Positions 26,794-34,268 of a stretch of 64,000 nucleotides of DNA are shown here, piece by piece; the first letter of the stretch is position 1; each line of letters begins with the position of its first letter. The notes below the pieces were generated by a model. The model worked only from the letters and a program-made list of their open reading frames with translations. It ran no database searches and was not told the origin of the DNA. Both the position numbers and the translations under genes were made by a program. Origin of the DNA: JBBSEX01 sp038239345 (GTDB lineage Bacteria > Acidobacteriota > Terriglobia > Bryobacterales > Bryobacteraceae); NCBI GenBank assembly GCA_038239345.1, contig JBBSEX010000008.1, positions 1-64,000 on the forward strand. Direction: 5' to 3'.

Positions 26794-26883
26794 TCTATAG
26801 CTCCTTTTTTGTGGGCCCGGCGTTCTGGGCCGTCGCTATCATGGCGCCAGTCGGCCTTGAAACGTCAGTAACATATCGCTTCG

Positions 26884-26903
26884 TTACGGTAACCTTACGG
26901 TAA
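26884..26903. promoter_or_regulatory. Tandem TTACGGTAA repeats, 11 bp apart
   Basis: TTACGGTAA occurs at 26884-26892 and again at 26895-26903, an 11-base period, so both copies face the same side of the helix. Each copy begins TTAC and ends GTAA, which are reverse complements, so each is a near-perfect palindrome. They lie in the divergent region between the exported protein (26793, minus) and the winged-helix protein (26957, plus). A binding site for a small regulator is inferred. Confidence 0.45.
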
Positions 26904-26956
26904 AATCGGTGGCCGAGCCCTTGATCCTGGCCGGTCCTGGGTGGCAAAGTGGGTGA

Positions 26957-27826
26957 ATGAACGAGATCGCACCGGAAATTGTTCGCGCTCATCTCAGCCG
27001 TGTGCTCACCAGCGAATCGTTTTCCAGCGCCGATCGATTATGTCGTTTCCTGCGCTTTACCATCGATGCCAAGCTGAGTGGAAAGCACGATCAGATCAAG
27101 GAGTACATCCTCGGTCGCGAGGTGTTTGACAGAAAAGATAACTACGATCCGCGGTTGGATCCAATTGTCCGTGTGGAAGCCCGGCGACTGCGGGCGAAAC
27201 TCGCTGAATACTACGCGGGTCCGGGGCAGGCAGAGGCGATTCGCATCGAATACCCCAAGGGGAGTTACGTTCCGCAATTCGAACCGGCGGAATTGGATCC
27301 TATAATTCCCACCAACCGTCCGCCACTTTCGAAGATGCGGATCTGGCTAACGCCGGTTTGTGTATTTGTGATGCTGGCCGCCGCGATTGCCGCATATCAT
27401 TTCTCCACTGGGCCGGTGCAAGGAGAAATGTACGCCGTGATGCCAGTGCGCTGGGTTTGGCCAGAGAACGCCAGCCTGGATAAGACAGATGAACCGCTGG
27501 CTGAGGCAATCGATGGCGAGCTGGCGAACAGGCGCATCGTAAGGGTTCTCGCCTGGCCGTTACTCACCCACTACGCCAAGGAACCAAAACCACTTCGGGA
27601 AATGGCACGGGAATTGGGCGCGGGGAAATTTATACTGGTATCCGTTCGTGGATCGGACCAGACCCGGCGGGTAACAATTTTCCTCGTAGAGGCCGCATCC
27701 GGCGAGAAAATGTCGGCCGGCGAATACTTTCCTGGGGACCTGTCCACGCTCGAGTCGCAGCGCAAGTTGGCGCGAGATATCGCGAAAGATCTGGCGCTAA
27801 AACTCAAGTCGGGAGGCAGGCGCTAG
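26957..27826 (+). CDS. Membrane protein with N-terminal winged-helix-like domain and periplasmic FlgO/TolB-N-like domain
   Basis: 289 residues. Residues 1-100 form a domain frequent in Acidobacteria (SSADRLCRFLRFTIDAKL..., then DPRLDPIVRVEARRLRAKLAEYYAG and YPKGSYVPQF) that looks like a winged-helix DNA- or protein-binding module. A transmembrane helix follows (about 120-142), then a periplasmic part with 'AEAIDGELANRRIVRVL' and 'GAGKFILVSVRGSDQTRRVTIFLV' that resembles the TolB N-terminal/FlgO fold. The layout is CadC-like: cytosolic reader, one helix, periplasmic sensor. The usual C-terminal TPR or WD40 part of longer relatives is absent. Confidence 0.7.
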   Translation: MNEIAPEIVRAHLSRVLTSESFSSADRLCRFLRFTIDAKLSGKHDQIKEYILGREVFDRKDNYDPRLDPIVRVEARRLRAKLAEYYAGPGQAEAIRIEYPKGSYVPQFEPAELDPIIPTNRPPLSKMRIWLTPVCVFVMLAAAIAAYHFSTGPVQGEMYAVMPVRWVWPENASLDKTDEPLAEAIDGELANRRIVRVLAWPLLTHYAKEPKPLREMARELGAGKFILVSVRGSDQTRRVTIFLVEAASGEKMSAGEYFPGDLSTLESQRKLARDIAKDLALKLKSGGRR

Positions 27827-27829
27827 CTC

Positions 27830-28096
27830 TCACCGAGTCATCGCCGATCCTTCCTTGATCTCGGAGGCCTTGATCTTGGAGGCAATCGTTAGGCCGGTAG
27901 GACCGCCGCACAAGTATTTCGTCGTCGCTACTTTCGGCCCGCTGCTCAGCAGGCGATCCATGGCCGTATAGCCAAGCGTAATTGCGACAACCAAAAGCGC
28001 CCCTGGCAGAACCGGCGGGCTGGGCACCGGTAAATCGAAATAACGGCACCCTACTCCAATCAGAAACGCTACAAGCACGCCGATGACAATCTTCAT
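27830..28096 (-). CDS. XapX-domain small membrane protein
   Basis: 88 residues. Two hydrophobic helices surround the XapX signature (FDLPVPSPPVLPGALLVVAITLGY); the family is normally about 60-90 residues. A polar C-terminal tail of about 35 residues follows. Function of the family is unknown. It is the last gene of the operon hydrolase - MBL protein - XapX, 38 bases after the MBL gene. Confidence 0.75.
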   Translation of the reverse strand: MKIVIGVLVAFLIGVGCRYFDLPVPSPPVLPGALLVVAITLGYTAMDRLLSSGPKVATTKYLCGGPTGLTIASKIKASEIKEGSAMTR

Positions 28097-28134
28097 GATC
28101 TATGGACGCCCCTCGCTACACGGTGAGTCGCGCA

Positions 28135-29091
28135 TCAAACTCCCATGTAAACAAGACCCGTGAAAGAAGCGGGGGATGTCAGGAAGTGGCCCCATTTCGC
28201 ATCGTAAACAGCGGTCGGCTTGGCGGCCAAGGTCTCTTCTAGAGACTTGCCTTGTTTCTTCAGCGCCGCTACATTTTCGCGGATCGTAACCAGCATGTCT
28301 CGAAACTCCACCATCTCGGCCCGGCCACCGACAGGCCCATGCCCCGGAATAACGATCGTCTTGCCGGTCACCGCCGCCAGATTGGCTTCCGCGGCGCGGA
28401 TCGACCCATCGATACTGCCGCCAGTTGAATAATCGATGAACGGGTAAGCGCCGTTCCACCACGTGTCACCTACGTGGACCACATCGGCATCGGTGAAGAA
28501 CACCGAGATATCACTGTCGGTATGGGCCGGCGGATAATACTTCATCACGATGTGGGTGTTGTTGCGGTGCATTTCATAGTCGGATGCAAATACCTTCGTG
28601 GGCAGGGCTCCCGGAGATACGGCCGGAAACGTGTAATTCCAGCCTTCCACACGCGTATCCACCGATAGCCGCTTTCGTGTATTTTCATGCGCGGTGATGG
28701 CGGCGCCAGCGGAGTGCAGCCAGGCATTACCGTCAGTATGGTCAGTATGCCAATGCGTATTAATCAAGTGCTTGATTGGATCGGAGTTTATAGAAGCCAA
28801 GGCTTTCGAAATTTGCGGGCGCGAGACCGATAGGCCGGAATCCACCAGAAGCTTGCCGTCCCGCCCCGTCAGGACAGCGATATTTCCACCGGAACCTTCT
28901 AGCACTGTAATGTTTCGGCGAATGGGCTGCACGGTAATCCTTGCCCCCGCGGCGGCGTTCACCATAGTGGGAACGATGCCCTGATCGCTTGCGAAGAGTG
29001 GGCGCCGGGCAAGTAGCATCGCACCGGCGGAAAGGCCCGCCATGGCGAAAAAATGGCGGCGTGAAATATTATTTAGTTCAACTTCGTTCAT
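28135..29091 (-). CDS. Exported MBL-fold metallo-hydrolase
   Basis: 318 residues. Twin-arginine signal SRRHFFAMAGLSAGAML (10-26). The metallo-beta-lactamase fold shows HWHTDHTDG (113-121), later GDTWWNG and a His in VIPGHGP. Two-metal hydrolases of this kind cleave lactones, thioesters or similar bonds; the QPI...VLEGSGGNIAVLTG start places it in the broad cyclase/quinoprotein-relay-like group. Shine-Dalgarno TAGGAG about 9 bases upstream. It lies between the alpha/beta hydrolase and XapX genes. Confidence 0.87.
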   Translation of the reverse strand: MNEVELNNISRRHFFAMAGLSAGAMLLARRPLFASDQGIVPTMVNAAAGARITVQPIRRNITVLEGSGGNIAVLTGRDGKLLVDSGLSVSRPQISKALASINSDPIKHLINTHWHTDHTDGNAWLHSAGAAITAHENTRKRLSVDTRVEGWNYTFPAVSPGALPTKVFASDYEMHRNNTHIVMKYYPPAHTDSDISVFFTDADVVHVGDTWWNGAYPFIDYSTGGSIDGSIRAAEANLAAVTGKTIVIPGHGPVGGRAEMVEFRDMLVTIRENVAALKKQGKSLEETLAAKPTAVYDAKWGHFLTSPASFTGLVYMGV

Positions 29092-29173
29092 GTCGTGATT
29101 CTCCTAGTTGATCTGCTCTTCGCATGAGCGGGCCGCGTTTGCAATGCCGGCCCGCTCATGACCCGGATAAAGT

Positions 29174-30064
29174 TTACTTCTGCTTCAGCAAGAATTCTTC
29201 GATGCGGCTGGCGATCTCTTCCCCGTGTGTCTCAAGGGCGAAATGGCCAGTGTCCAGTAGATGCGTCTCTACATTTTTCAGATCGCGCGGATACGGCACC
29301 GCCCCTTCAGCGGGGAATATAAAGTCGTTCTTTCCCCACACGATTAGAGTCGGCGGCTGGTATTTGCGGAAGAAGGCCTGGAATTCCGGGTACAGAGGAA
29401 CATTGGTCCCATAGTCAAGCATCAAGTCCATCTGAACGTCACGATTTCCCGGGCGATCAAGACCAACTTGATCTACCAACCAAGTGGTTGGATCCAGCAG
29501 CGAAGTATCGGAAACTCCGTTTTCGTATTGCCACCGGGTCGACTTGGGCTCGACGAGAAAATAAATTCCGGCGCGATTCTCAGGCGTCGGGTCGGCCCAA
29601 TACTTTTTGATTGGATCCCAAAACTCGCGCAGCCCCTCCTCATAAGCATTGCCATTCTGGACGATCAGCGCCTGCACCCGCTCGGGATGCCGCAGGGCCA
29701 GGCGATAGCCGACCGGGGCGCCGTAATCCATGACATACATCGAGTATTTGCGCAGTCCCAGCGACTCGACTAAGCCATCGACGATTTTGGCGTAGTTCTC
29801 AAAAGTGTAAGCGAACTTTGTGTGATCCGGCATGCTGCTTTGCCCGAAACCGGGATAATCCGGGGCCACCACATGGAAGGATCCAGCGAGGCGCGGAATC
29901 AGATTGCGGAACATGTTGGACGAAGTTGGAAACCCGTGCAGAAGTAAAATCACCGGTGCGGTATCCAGGCCAGCTTCGCGATAAAAGATATCCACGTCGC
30001 CAACACGAACAGTCTTGTGATGTACGGGATATTGGGTGCTTGTAGACGTCTCAACTGCGGTCAT
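29174..30064 (-). CDS. Alpha/beta hydrolase with Asp nucleophile (epoxide hydrolase/dehalogenase type)
   Basis: 296 residues. Oxyanion motif HGFP (43-46), nucleophile elbow VMDYGAPVG with Asp113 in place of Ser, and a late GHFALETHGEEIA with the catalytic His. An Asp nucleophile is the mark of epoxide hydrolases and haloalkane or fluoroacetate dehalogenases, not of esterases. The substrate is unknown. It is the first gene of the minus-strand operon with the MBL protein and XapX. GGAG lies 8 bases before the ATG. Upstream region holds two CGATATCGT repeats. Confidence 0.87.
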   Translation of the reverse strand: MTAVETSTSTQYPVHHKTVRVGDVDIFYREAGLDTAPVILLLHGFPTSSNMFRNLIPRLAGSFHVVAPDYPGFGQSSMPDHTKFAYTFENYAKIVDGLVESLGLRKYSMYVMDYGAPVGYRLALRHPERVQALIVQNGNAYEEGLREFWDPIKKYWADPTPENRAGIYFLVEPKSTRWQYENGVSDTSLLDPTTWLVDQVGLDRPGNRDVQMDLMLDYGTNVPLYPEFQAFFRKYQPPTLIVWGKNDFIFPAEGAVPYPRDLKNVETHLLDTGHFALETHGEEIASRIEEFLLKQK

Positions 30065-30164
30065 TTATTGTTCTCCATTTTTGTATTCTTGCGGTGCTAA
30101 TCGAAGGCCAACTTAACGATAAGCGAATCCCCAAGAAGACATTTGCATAAAAGTGCAATCCTTC

Positions 30165-30203
30165 CGATATCGTGCTGATAATCTTTCGGGACTGCGATAT
30201 CGT
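30165..30203. promoter_or_regulatory. Two CGATATCGT repeats 30 bp apart in a divergent promoter region
   Basis: CGATATCGT stands at 30165-30173 and at 30195-30203. Each contains the perfect palindrome CGATATCG. Spacing is 30 bases, close to three helical turns, so dimers at both could interact. They lie between the hydrolase operon (minus) and the MOSC-reductase fusion (plus) and probably regulate one or both. Confidence 0.45.
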
Positions 30204-30351
30204 AGGCCCAACCCTTTCAACACGCTAGTTGTTGGGACACGAATTTGAAAAAACGGCACTCTTCTGAAAGCGGCGTGGCGGATTGAGCTTGTATCTTCGG
30301 ATCACGGCGGGGTGAATCGATGAAGAAGACAGCGCCGCTGGGGTGGAACTA

Positions 30352-32115
30352 ATGCCTAAACTTTTGTCGGTCAACGTAGGTCTGCCGAAAGATGTCGCGT
30401 GGCGGGGCGAGACGGTGCACACCGGCATCTGGAAACAGGCGGTGCAGGGAAGGCGGATGGTTCGCCGCCTAAACATCGACGGCGACGGACAGGGCGATCT
30501 AGGGGGGCACGGAGGTGAGCAGCGGGCGGTGATGGTCTACCAGATAGAATCCTACCGCTACTGGGAAGCTCACCTTGGACGCAGTGATTTCAGCCCGGGA
30601 CAGTTCGGCGAGAACTTCACAGTGGAGGGCTTGCCGGATGACGAAGTGTGTATCGGCGATCGTTATCGAATTGGCGGCGCCCTCTTTGAAGTAACGCAAC
30701 CGCGGGTCACTTGCTACCGCGTGGGCATCCGGATGAACCAGCCGGATATGCCCTCTCTACTTGTCTCTCACCACCGGCCCGGTTTCTACTTTCGTGTGAT
30801 TGAAGAAGGCGAAGTAGGCGCGGGCGATCCGATCGCGAAGGTAGCGGATGGACCCGAGCGAATGACGGTAGCGGAAATCGACGCGCTGCTTTACTTACCC
30901 GGCCACCCGCCAGAGCAACTGCGGCGTTCATTGCGCATTGCCGCGCTCAGCCCGGGCTGGAAGGGATCTTTTCAGGCGTTAGTCGATCAGGAATTGAGTG
31001 GAGGCTCCGCCACCGGCAACCCAGGACTATCTTCTAATGCTAGCCCGGCGCCGGCATGGCCGGGGTTCCGTTCATTACGAGTCGCCAGCGTGAATCGGGA
31101 AAGTGTCGGCGTCATCTCAATCTCATTCGAGACAGCGGATGGGTCGTCTCTGCCCGCCCCCTTGCCGGGGCAGTTCCTGGTATTGAAAGTGCGAACCAAA
31201 TCCGATGCCGCGCCGTTAATGCGAACCTATTCGATTTCCAGTATCCCGAACGCCAGTACTTATCGAGTAAGTATTAAACAGGAAGTAAACGGTGTCGCGA
31301 GTTCATTCCTGCACCAGTTCGTGAAGCCCGGCGACGATCTTGCAGTGAGTGCGCCCCGTGGCTCTTTTACACTGCGCTTGGGCGACAAGCCTGTCGTCCT
31401 GATCAGTGTGGGAATTGGTGCAACCCCCGTGTTAGCGATGCTGCAAGCGCTCGCTTTGTCAACCTCTTCTCGCGAGGTGTGGTGGTTATACGGAGCGCGA
31501 AACTCAAGCGATCATCCATTTGCAAAAGAGTCGCGCGACCTTCTAAAGGCTATTCCGCACGGCCGCAGCCATATCGCTTACAGCCAGCCAGGGTCTGAGG
31601 ATCAGCCCGGTCAGAATTACGATTCGGCTGGAAGGCTGAGCATCCCCTTGCTCGACCAACTAGGAGTACCTCGAGACGGAGATTTTTATCTTTGCGGACC
31701 GAAACCATTCCTGCGCAGCTTCACGGCTGGCCTTCAAGAAAGGGGCAGCGCGTCGACGCAAATTCACACGGAGATTTTCGGCGCAACTGAATCGATCACA
31801 CCTGGCATTGCGGCTTCTTCCCCGCGGCCCGTGCACGCTCCAGTGGGACCCGCTGGACCCGGCCCCCAAGTTTCGTTCACCCGAAGCGGACTAACGGTAC
31901 CCTGGAACCCCACTTTCCAAAGCCTGCTGGAACTCGCTGAAGCCTGCGATGTTCCCGTGAAATGGTCGTGTCGTATCGGTGTCTGCCACACATGCGAGTG
32001 CGCTTTAATCGGAGGCGTGGTCGGGTATCGGCCTCAGCCATTAGAGCCGCCGACGGAAGGCAATCTACTGATGTGCTGTTCGCAACCACAGGGGGATATC
32101 GCAATCGATTTGTAA
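30352..32115 (+). CDS. MOSC - 3-alpha - ferredoxin reductase - [2Fe-2S] ferredoxin fusion protein
   Basis: 587 residues from ATG 30352 (GGTGGA 5 bases upstream; GTG at 30343 is the only earlier in-frame codon). Domain order: MOSC beta-barrel (about 1-165, with DGQGDLGGHGGEQRAVMVY and the Cys in QPRVTCYRVG), YiiM-type 3-alpha helices (168-210), a flavin/NAD(P) reductase (about 230-470, FAD motif RTYSISS, pyridine-nucleotide motif SVGIGATPVLAMLQAL), and a plant-type ferredoxin with C-x4-C-x2-C...C (540, 545, 548 and 575 or 576). MOSC proteins reduce N-hydroxylated or sulfoxide-type compounds with molybdenum cofactor; here the whole electron chain from NAD(P)H is in one polypeptide. Confidence 0.88.
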   Translation: MPKLLSVNVGLPKDVAWRGETVHTGIWKQAVQGRRMVRRLNIDGDGQGDLGGHGGEQRAVMVYQIESYRYWEAHLGRSDFSPGQFGENFTVEGLPDDEVCIGDRYRIGGALFEVTQPRVTCYRVGIRMNQPDMPSLLVSHHRPGFYFRVIEEGEVGAGDPIAKVADGPERMTVAEIDALLYLPGHPPEQLRRSLRIAALSPGWKGSFQALVDQELSGGSATGNPGLSSNASPAPAWPGFRSLRVASVNRESVGVISISFETADGSSLPAPLPGQFLVLKVRTKSDAAPLMRTYSISSIPNASTYRVSIKQEVNGVASSFLHQFVKPGDDLAVSAPRGSFTLRLGDKPVVLISVGIGATPVLAMLQALALSTSSREVWWLYGARNSSDHPFAKESRDLLKAIPHGRSHIAYSQPGSEDQPGQNYDSAGRLSIPLLDQLGVPRDGDFYLCGPKPFLRSFTAGLQERGSASTQIHTEIFGATESITPGIAASSPRPVHAPVGPAGPGPQVSFTRSGLTVPWNPTFQSLLELAEACDVPVKWSCRIGVCHTCECALIGGVVGYRPQPLEPPTEGNLLMCCSQPQGDIAIDL

Positions 32116-32208
32116 GTTTACAACAACCAGGCAGTTCACCAAATAAATAATATTCCTCTGAAACGGCGCTCCCCCCGGCCTCACTATAGGTGGAGTAGAG
32201 GAATACAG

Positions 32209-33645
32209 ATGAGCACAATTAATCTTGCAAAACCGCTGGCCTGGAAAGACGCGACGCACGACGAACAGCGGATGCTGCGCGCGCTACAAGGCAATATTCT
32301 CAAGGGTCACGGCCGTACGCAGACCGTCAATATTTTCTTCACAATCGATGCCGCGAAGAAACACGAGATGCGCGCCGCGCTTCGCGAGATCGCCAATTAT
32401 CACGCCACAAGCGCTTATCAACAGCTGCTTGAATCCGAGAGATTTAAAAAAGATGGACATTCGGGAAGTCCGTTCGTATCCGTTTTTCTTTCAGCCACGG
32501 GTTACTCGGCGTTAGGTGTGGCGGCTGGGTCGACACCTTCCGATTCCAGCTTCAAGCTCGGACTAAAAAAGGCGGATCTTGGGGATGCTCCCGTCGCGAC
32601 GTGGGATCTCCCATTTCAAGGCCACATCGACGGCATGGTGCTGGTCGCCAGCGAATCGGATTCCGCAATGCGCCGCAAACGCGACGACATAGCGAATCTA
32701 TTGGCCGAAGGCGGGGCTACGATTGTCCATGAGCAGCACGGAAAAGCGATTTTCAATAAGGACAATAACGGAATTGAGCACTTCGGTTATGTCGACGGGC
32801 GCAGTCAGCCGCTGTTGCTAGTAGAGGATATCGACAAGGAAGCGCAAGATGCGGGGATCTCCCAATGGGATCCGCAATCGACGCTCGGTGTCGCTCTTGT
32901 AGCCGAACCGGGCGCCACCGATCAGGTCAGCTACGGCAGTTATTTCATCTTTCGGAAGCTGGATCAAAACGTTCGGGGATTCAAACGAAAGGAGCAGGAA
33001 CTGGCGACTGCCCTGGGATTCACAGGTGGTGTCCGTGAGTTGGCTGGGGCGCTAGTGGTGGGCCGTTTTGAAGATGGGACCCCGGTGACAATGTCCGCTG
33101 ACGCGAAAGGCGTGAACCCGCCCAATGACTTCAATTACAATGCCGACCCAGGAATACGCTGCCCCTTTCACGGCCATATCCGCAAGGCAAATCCGCGAGG
33201 CACGGGCGGAGCCGAAACTCCGGTCAATGAGCGTAAGCATCTGATGGCCCGGCGCGGGATTCCTTACGAAGACGTTCCCCGCCTGGTGCATCCGTCCGAT
33301 GTCCCGGATAGCGATTCGCTGGCGGAGTTCGATGCGAACGCCGGTCCCCTATTGCCAACCGGCGACGTTGGGCTTCTGTTTATGGCTTACAACCAGGACC
33401 TGGCTTTACAGTTTGAATTTACGCAGAAATTTTGGGCTAATGGTTTGACCTTTCCTGCAGCCGGCACGCCGCCTCTTCTTGATGGCGTGATAGGACAATC
33501 TGCCGCGGTGCAGAACCAGCATTGGCCGAATGTCTGGGACGATGCGGCAGGAGGCACCACTCCATTTTCTTTTCAGGGTTTCGTTAGAATGCGCGGCGGC
33601 GAGTATTTCTTTGCGCCAAGTTTAAACTTTCTGCGGGCTCTGTAA
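32209..33645 (+). CDS. DyP-type heme peroxidase
   Basis: 478 residues. DyP hallmarks: HFGYVDGRSQP, a variant of the usual GxxDG with the catalytic Asp at 196, and CPFHGHIRKANPRG with the proximal heme His. The length is above the 300-residue bacterial class A/B and matches larger class C/D enzymes. No signal peptide is visible, so it is probably cytosolic; no encapsulin gene is adjacent. It oxidises dyes, phenolics or other substrates with H2O2. GAGG lies 8 bases before the ATG; it follows the MOSC fusion by 93 bases in the same direction. Confidence 0.9.
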   Translation: MSTINLAKPLAWKDATHDEQRMLRALQGNILKGHGRTQTVNIFFTIDAAKKHEMRAALREIANYHATSAYQQLLESERFKKDGHSGSPFVSVFLSATGYSALGVAAGSTPSDSSFKLGLKKADLGDAPVATWDLPFQGHIDGMVLVASESDSAMRRKRDDIANLLAEGGATIVHEQHGKAIFNKDNNGIEHFGYVDGRSQPLLLVEDIDKEAQDAGISQWDPQSTLGVALVAEPGATDQVSYGSYFIFRKLDQNVRGFKRKEQELATALGFTGGVRELAGALVVGRFEDGTPVTMSADAKGVNPPNDFNYNADPGIRCPFHGHIRKANPRGTGGAETPVNERKHLMARRGIPYEDVPRLVHPSDVPDSDSLAEFDANAGPLLPTGDVGLLFMAYNQDLALQFEFTQKFWANGLTFPAAGTPPLLDGVIGQSAAVQNQHWPNVWDDAAGGTTPFSFQGFVRMRGGEYFFAPSLNFLRAL

Positions 33646-33656
33646 CAGGAGGTGTG

Positions 33657-33733
33657 TGGTGCGCCCGGAGGGACTCGAACCCCCGGCCTACTGATTCGAA
33701 GTCAGTTGCTCTATCCAGCTGAGCTACAGGCGC
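33657..33733 (-). tRNA. tRNA-Arg (anticodon TCG), CCA encoded
   Basis: The reverse complement folds as a full cloverleaf: acceptor GCGCCTG/CGGGCGC (one G-U), D-arm GCTC/GAGC, anticodon stem ACTGA/TCAGT with loop CTTCGAA, and T-arm GGGGGTTCGAGTCCCTC-like. Anticodon TCG reads CGA. The 3' CCA is encoded at 33657-33659. Confidence 0.96.
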
Positions 33734-33773
33734 GCGATGGTAACTTTTCACAAGTTTATCAGACGCTGAGTGG

Positions 33774-34268
33774 CTAAACGCTTTGGTCAAGAAATGTGAT
33801 CGGGTCGCCTACACGGACGGTTCCCGGTTGATGAACCATCGCATAAAAGCCGCTCATGCCCCAACGTTCCGACTCCGGATTGTTGGCTTTGACAACCTTG
33901 TCGTAGATCCGCTGTTGAATCCCCGGACCGTAAACACTGAGGGCCGAGCAGGGAACGCGAACCTTGGTCAACTCAATCAACAGCGAGCCAACCCGATAGC
34001 GCTGACCAATGCGCATCTGACGCCGGTCAATCGACCGAACAGTGAGATTTTCGCCGAGGGCACCAAAGAATAGAGGAAACCCTTCGGCCACTAACTCCTC
34101 GACAGCTTCGGCGCAAATCAGCAAGAGAGCTTGCATCGGACCGCCGTGAAATTGCGGGTGGGCATGTCCGTCGCCCTCAATGCCGAGGCGATTCACCACG
34201 CCTTCGGGGATCGGCAGCTTGGGCATGCCCCCCGGCGAGATGCTTACCTGGACGACGGATCCAGTCAT
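33774..34268 (-). CDS. MOSC-domain protein, stand-alone
   Basis: 164 residues, MOSC domain only: GIEGDGHAHPQFHGGPMQALLL (beta-barrel core), GALGENLTVRSID, and LTKVRVPCSALSVYG with the conserved Cys. It is likely a molybdenum-cofactor-related sulfur carrier or a reductase lacking its own electron chain. Its ATG overlaps the stop of the cytochrome c/monooxygenase-like gene (ATGA), so the two are co-translated. A second MOSC protein, fused to a reductase and ferredoxin, lies 1.7 kb away on the other strand. Confidence 0.87.
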   Translation of the reverse strand: MTGSVVQVSISPGGMPKLPIPEGVVNRLGIEGDGHAHPQFHGGPMQALLLICAEAVEELVAEGFPLFFGALGENLTVRSIDRRQMRIGQRYRVGSLLIELTKVRVPCSALSVYGPGIQQRIYDKVVKANNPESERWGMSGFYAMVHQPGTVRVGDPITFLDQSV

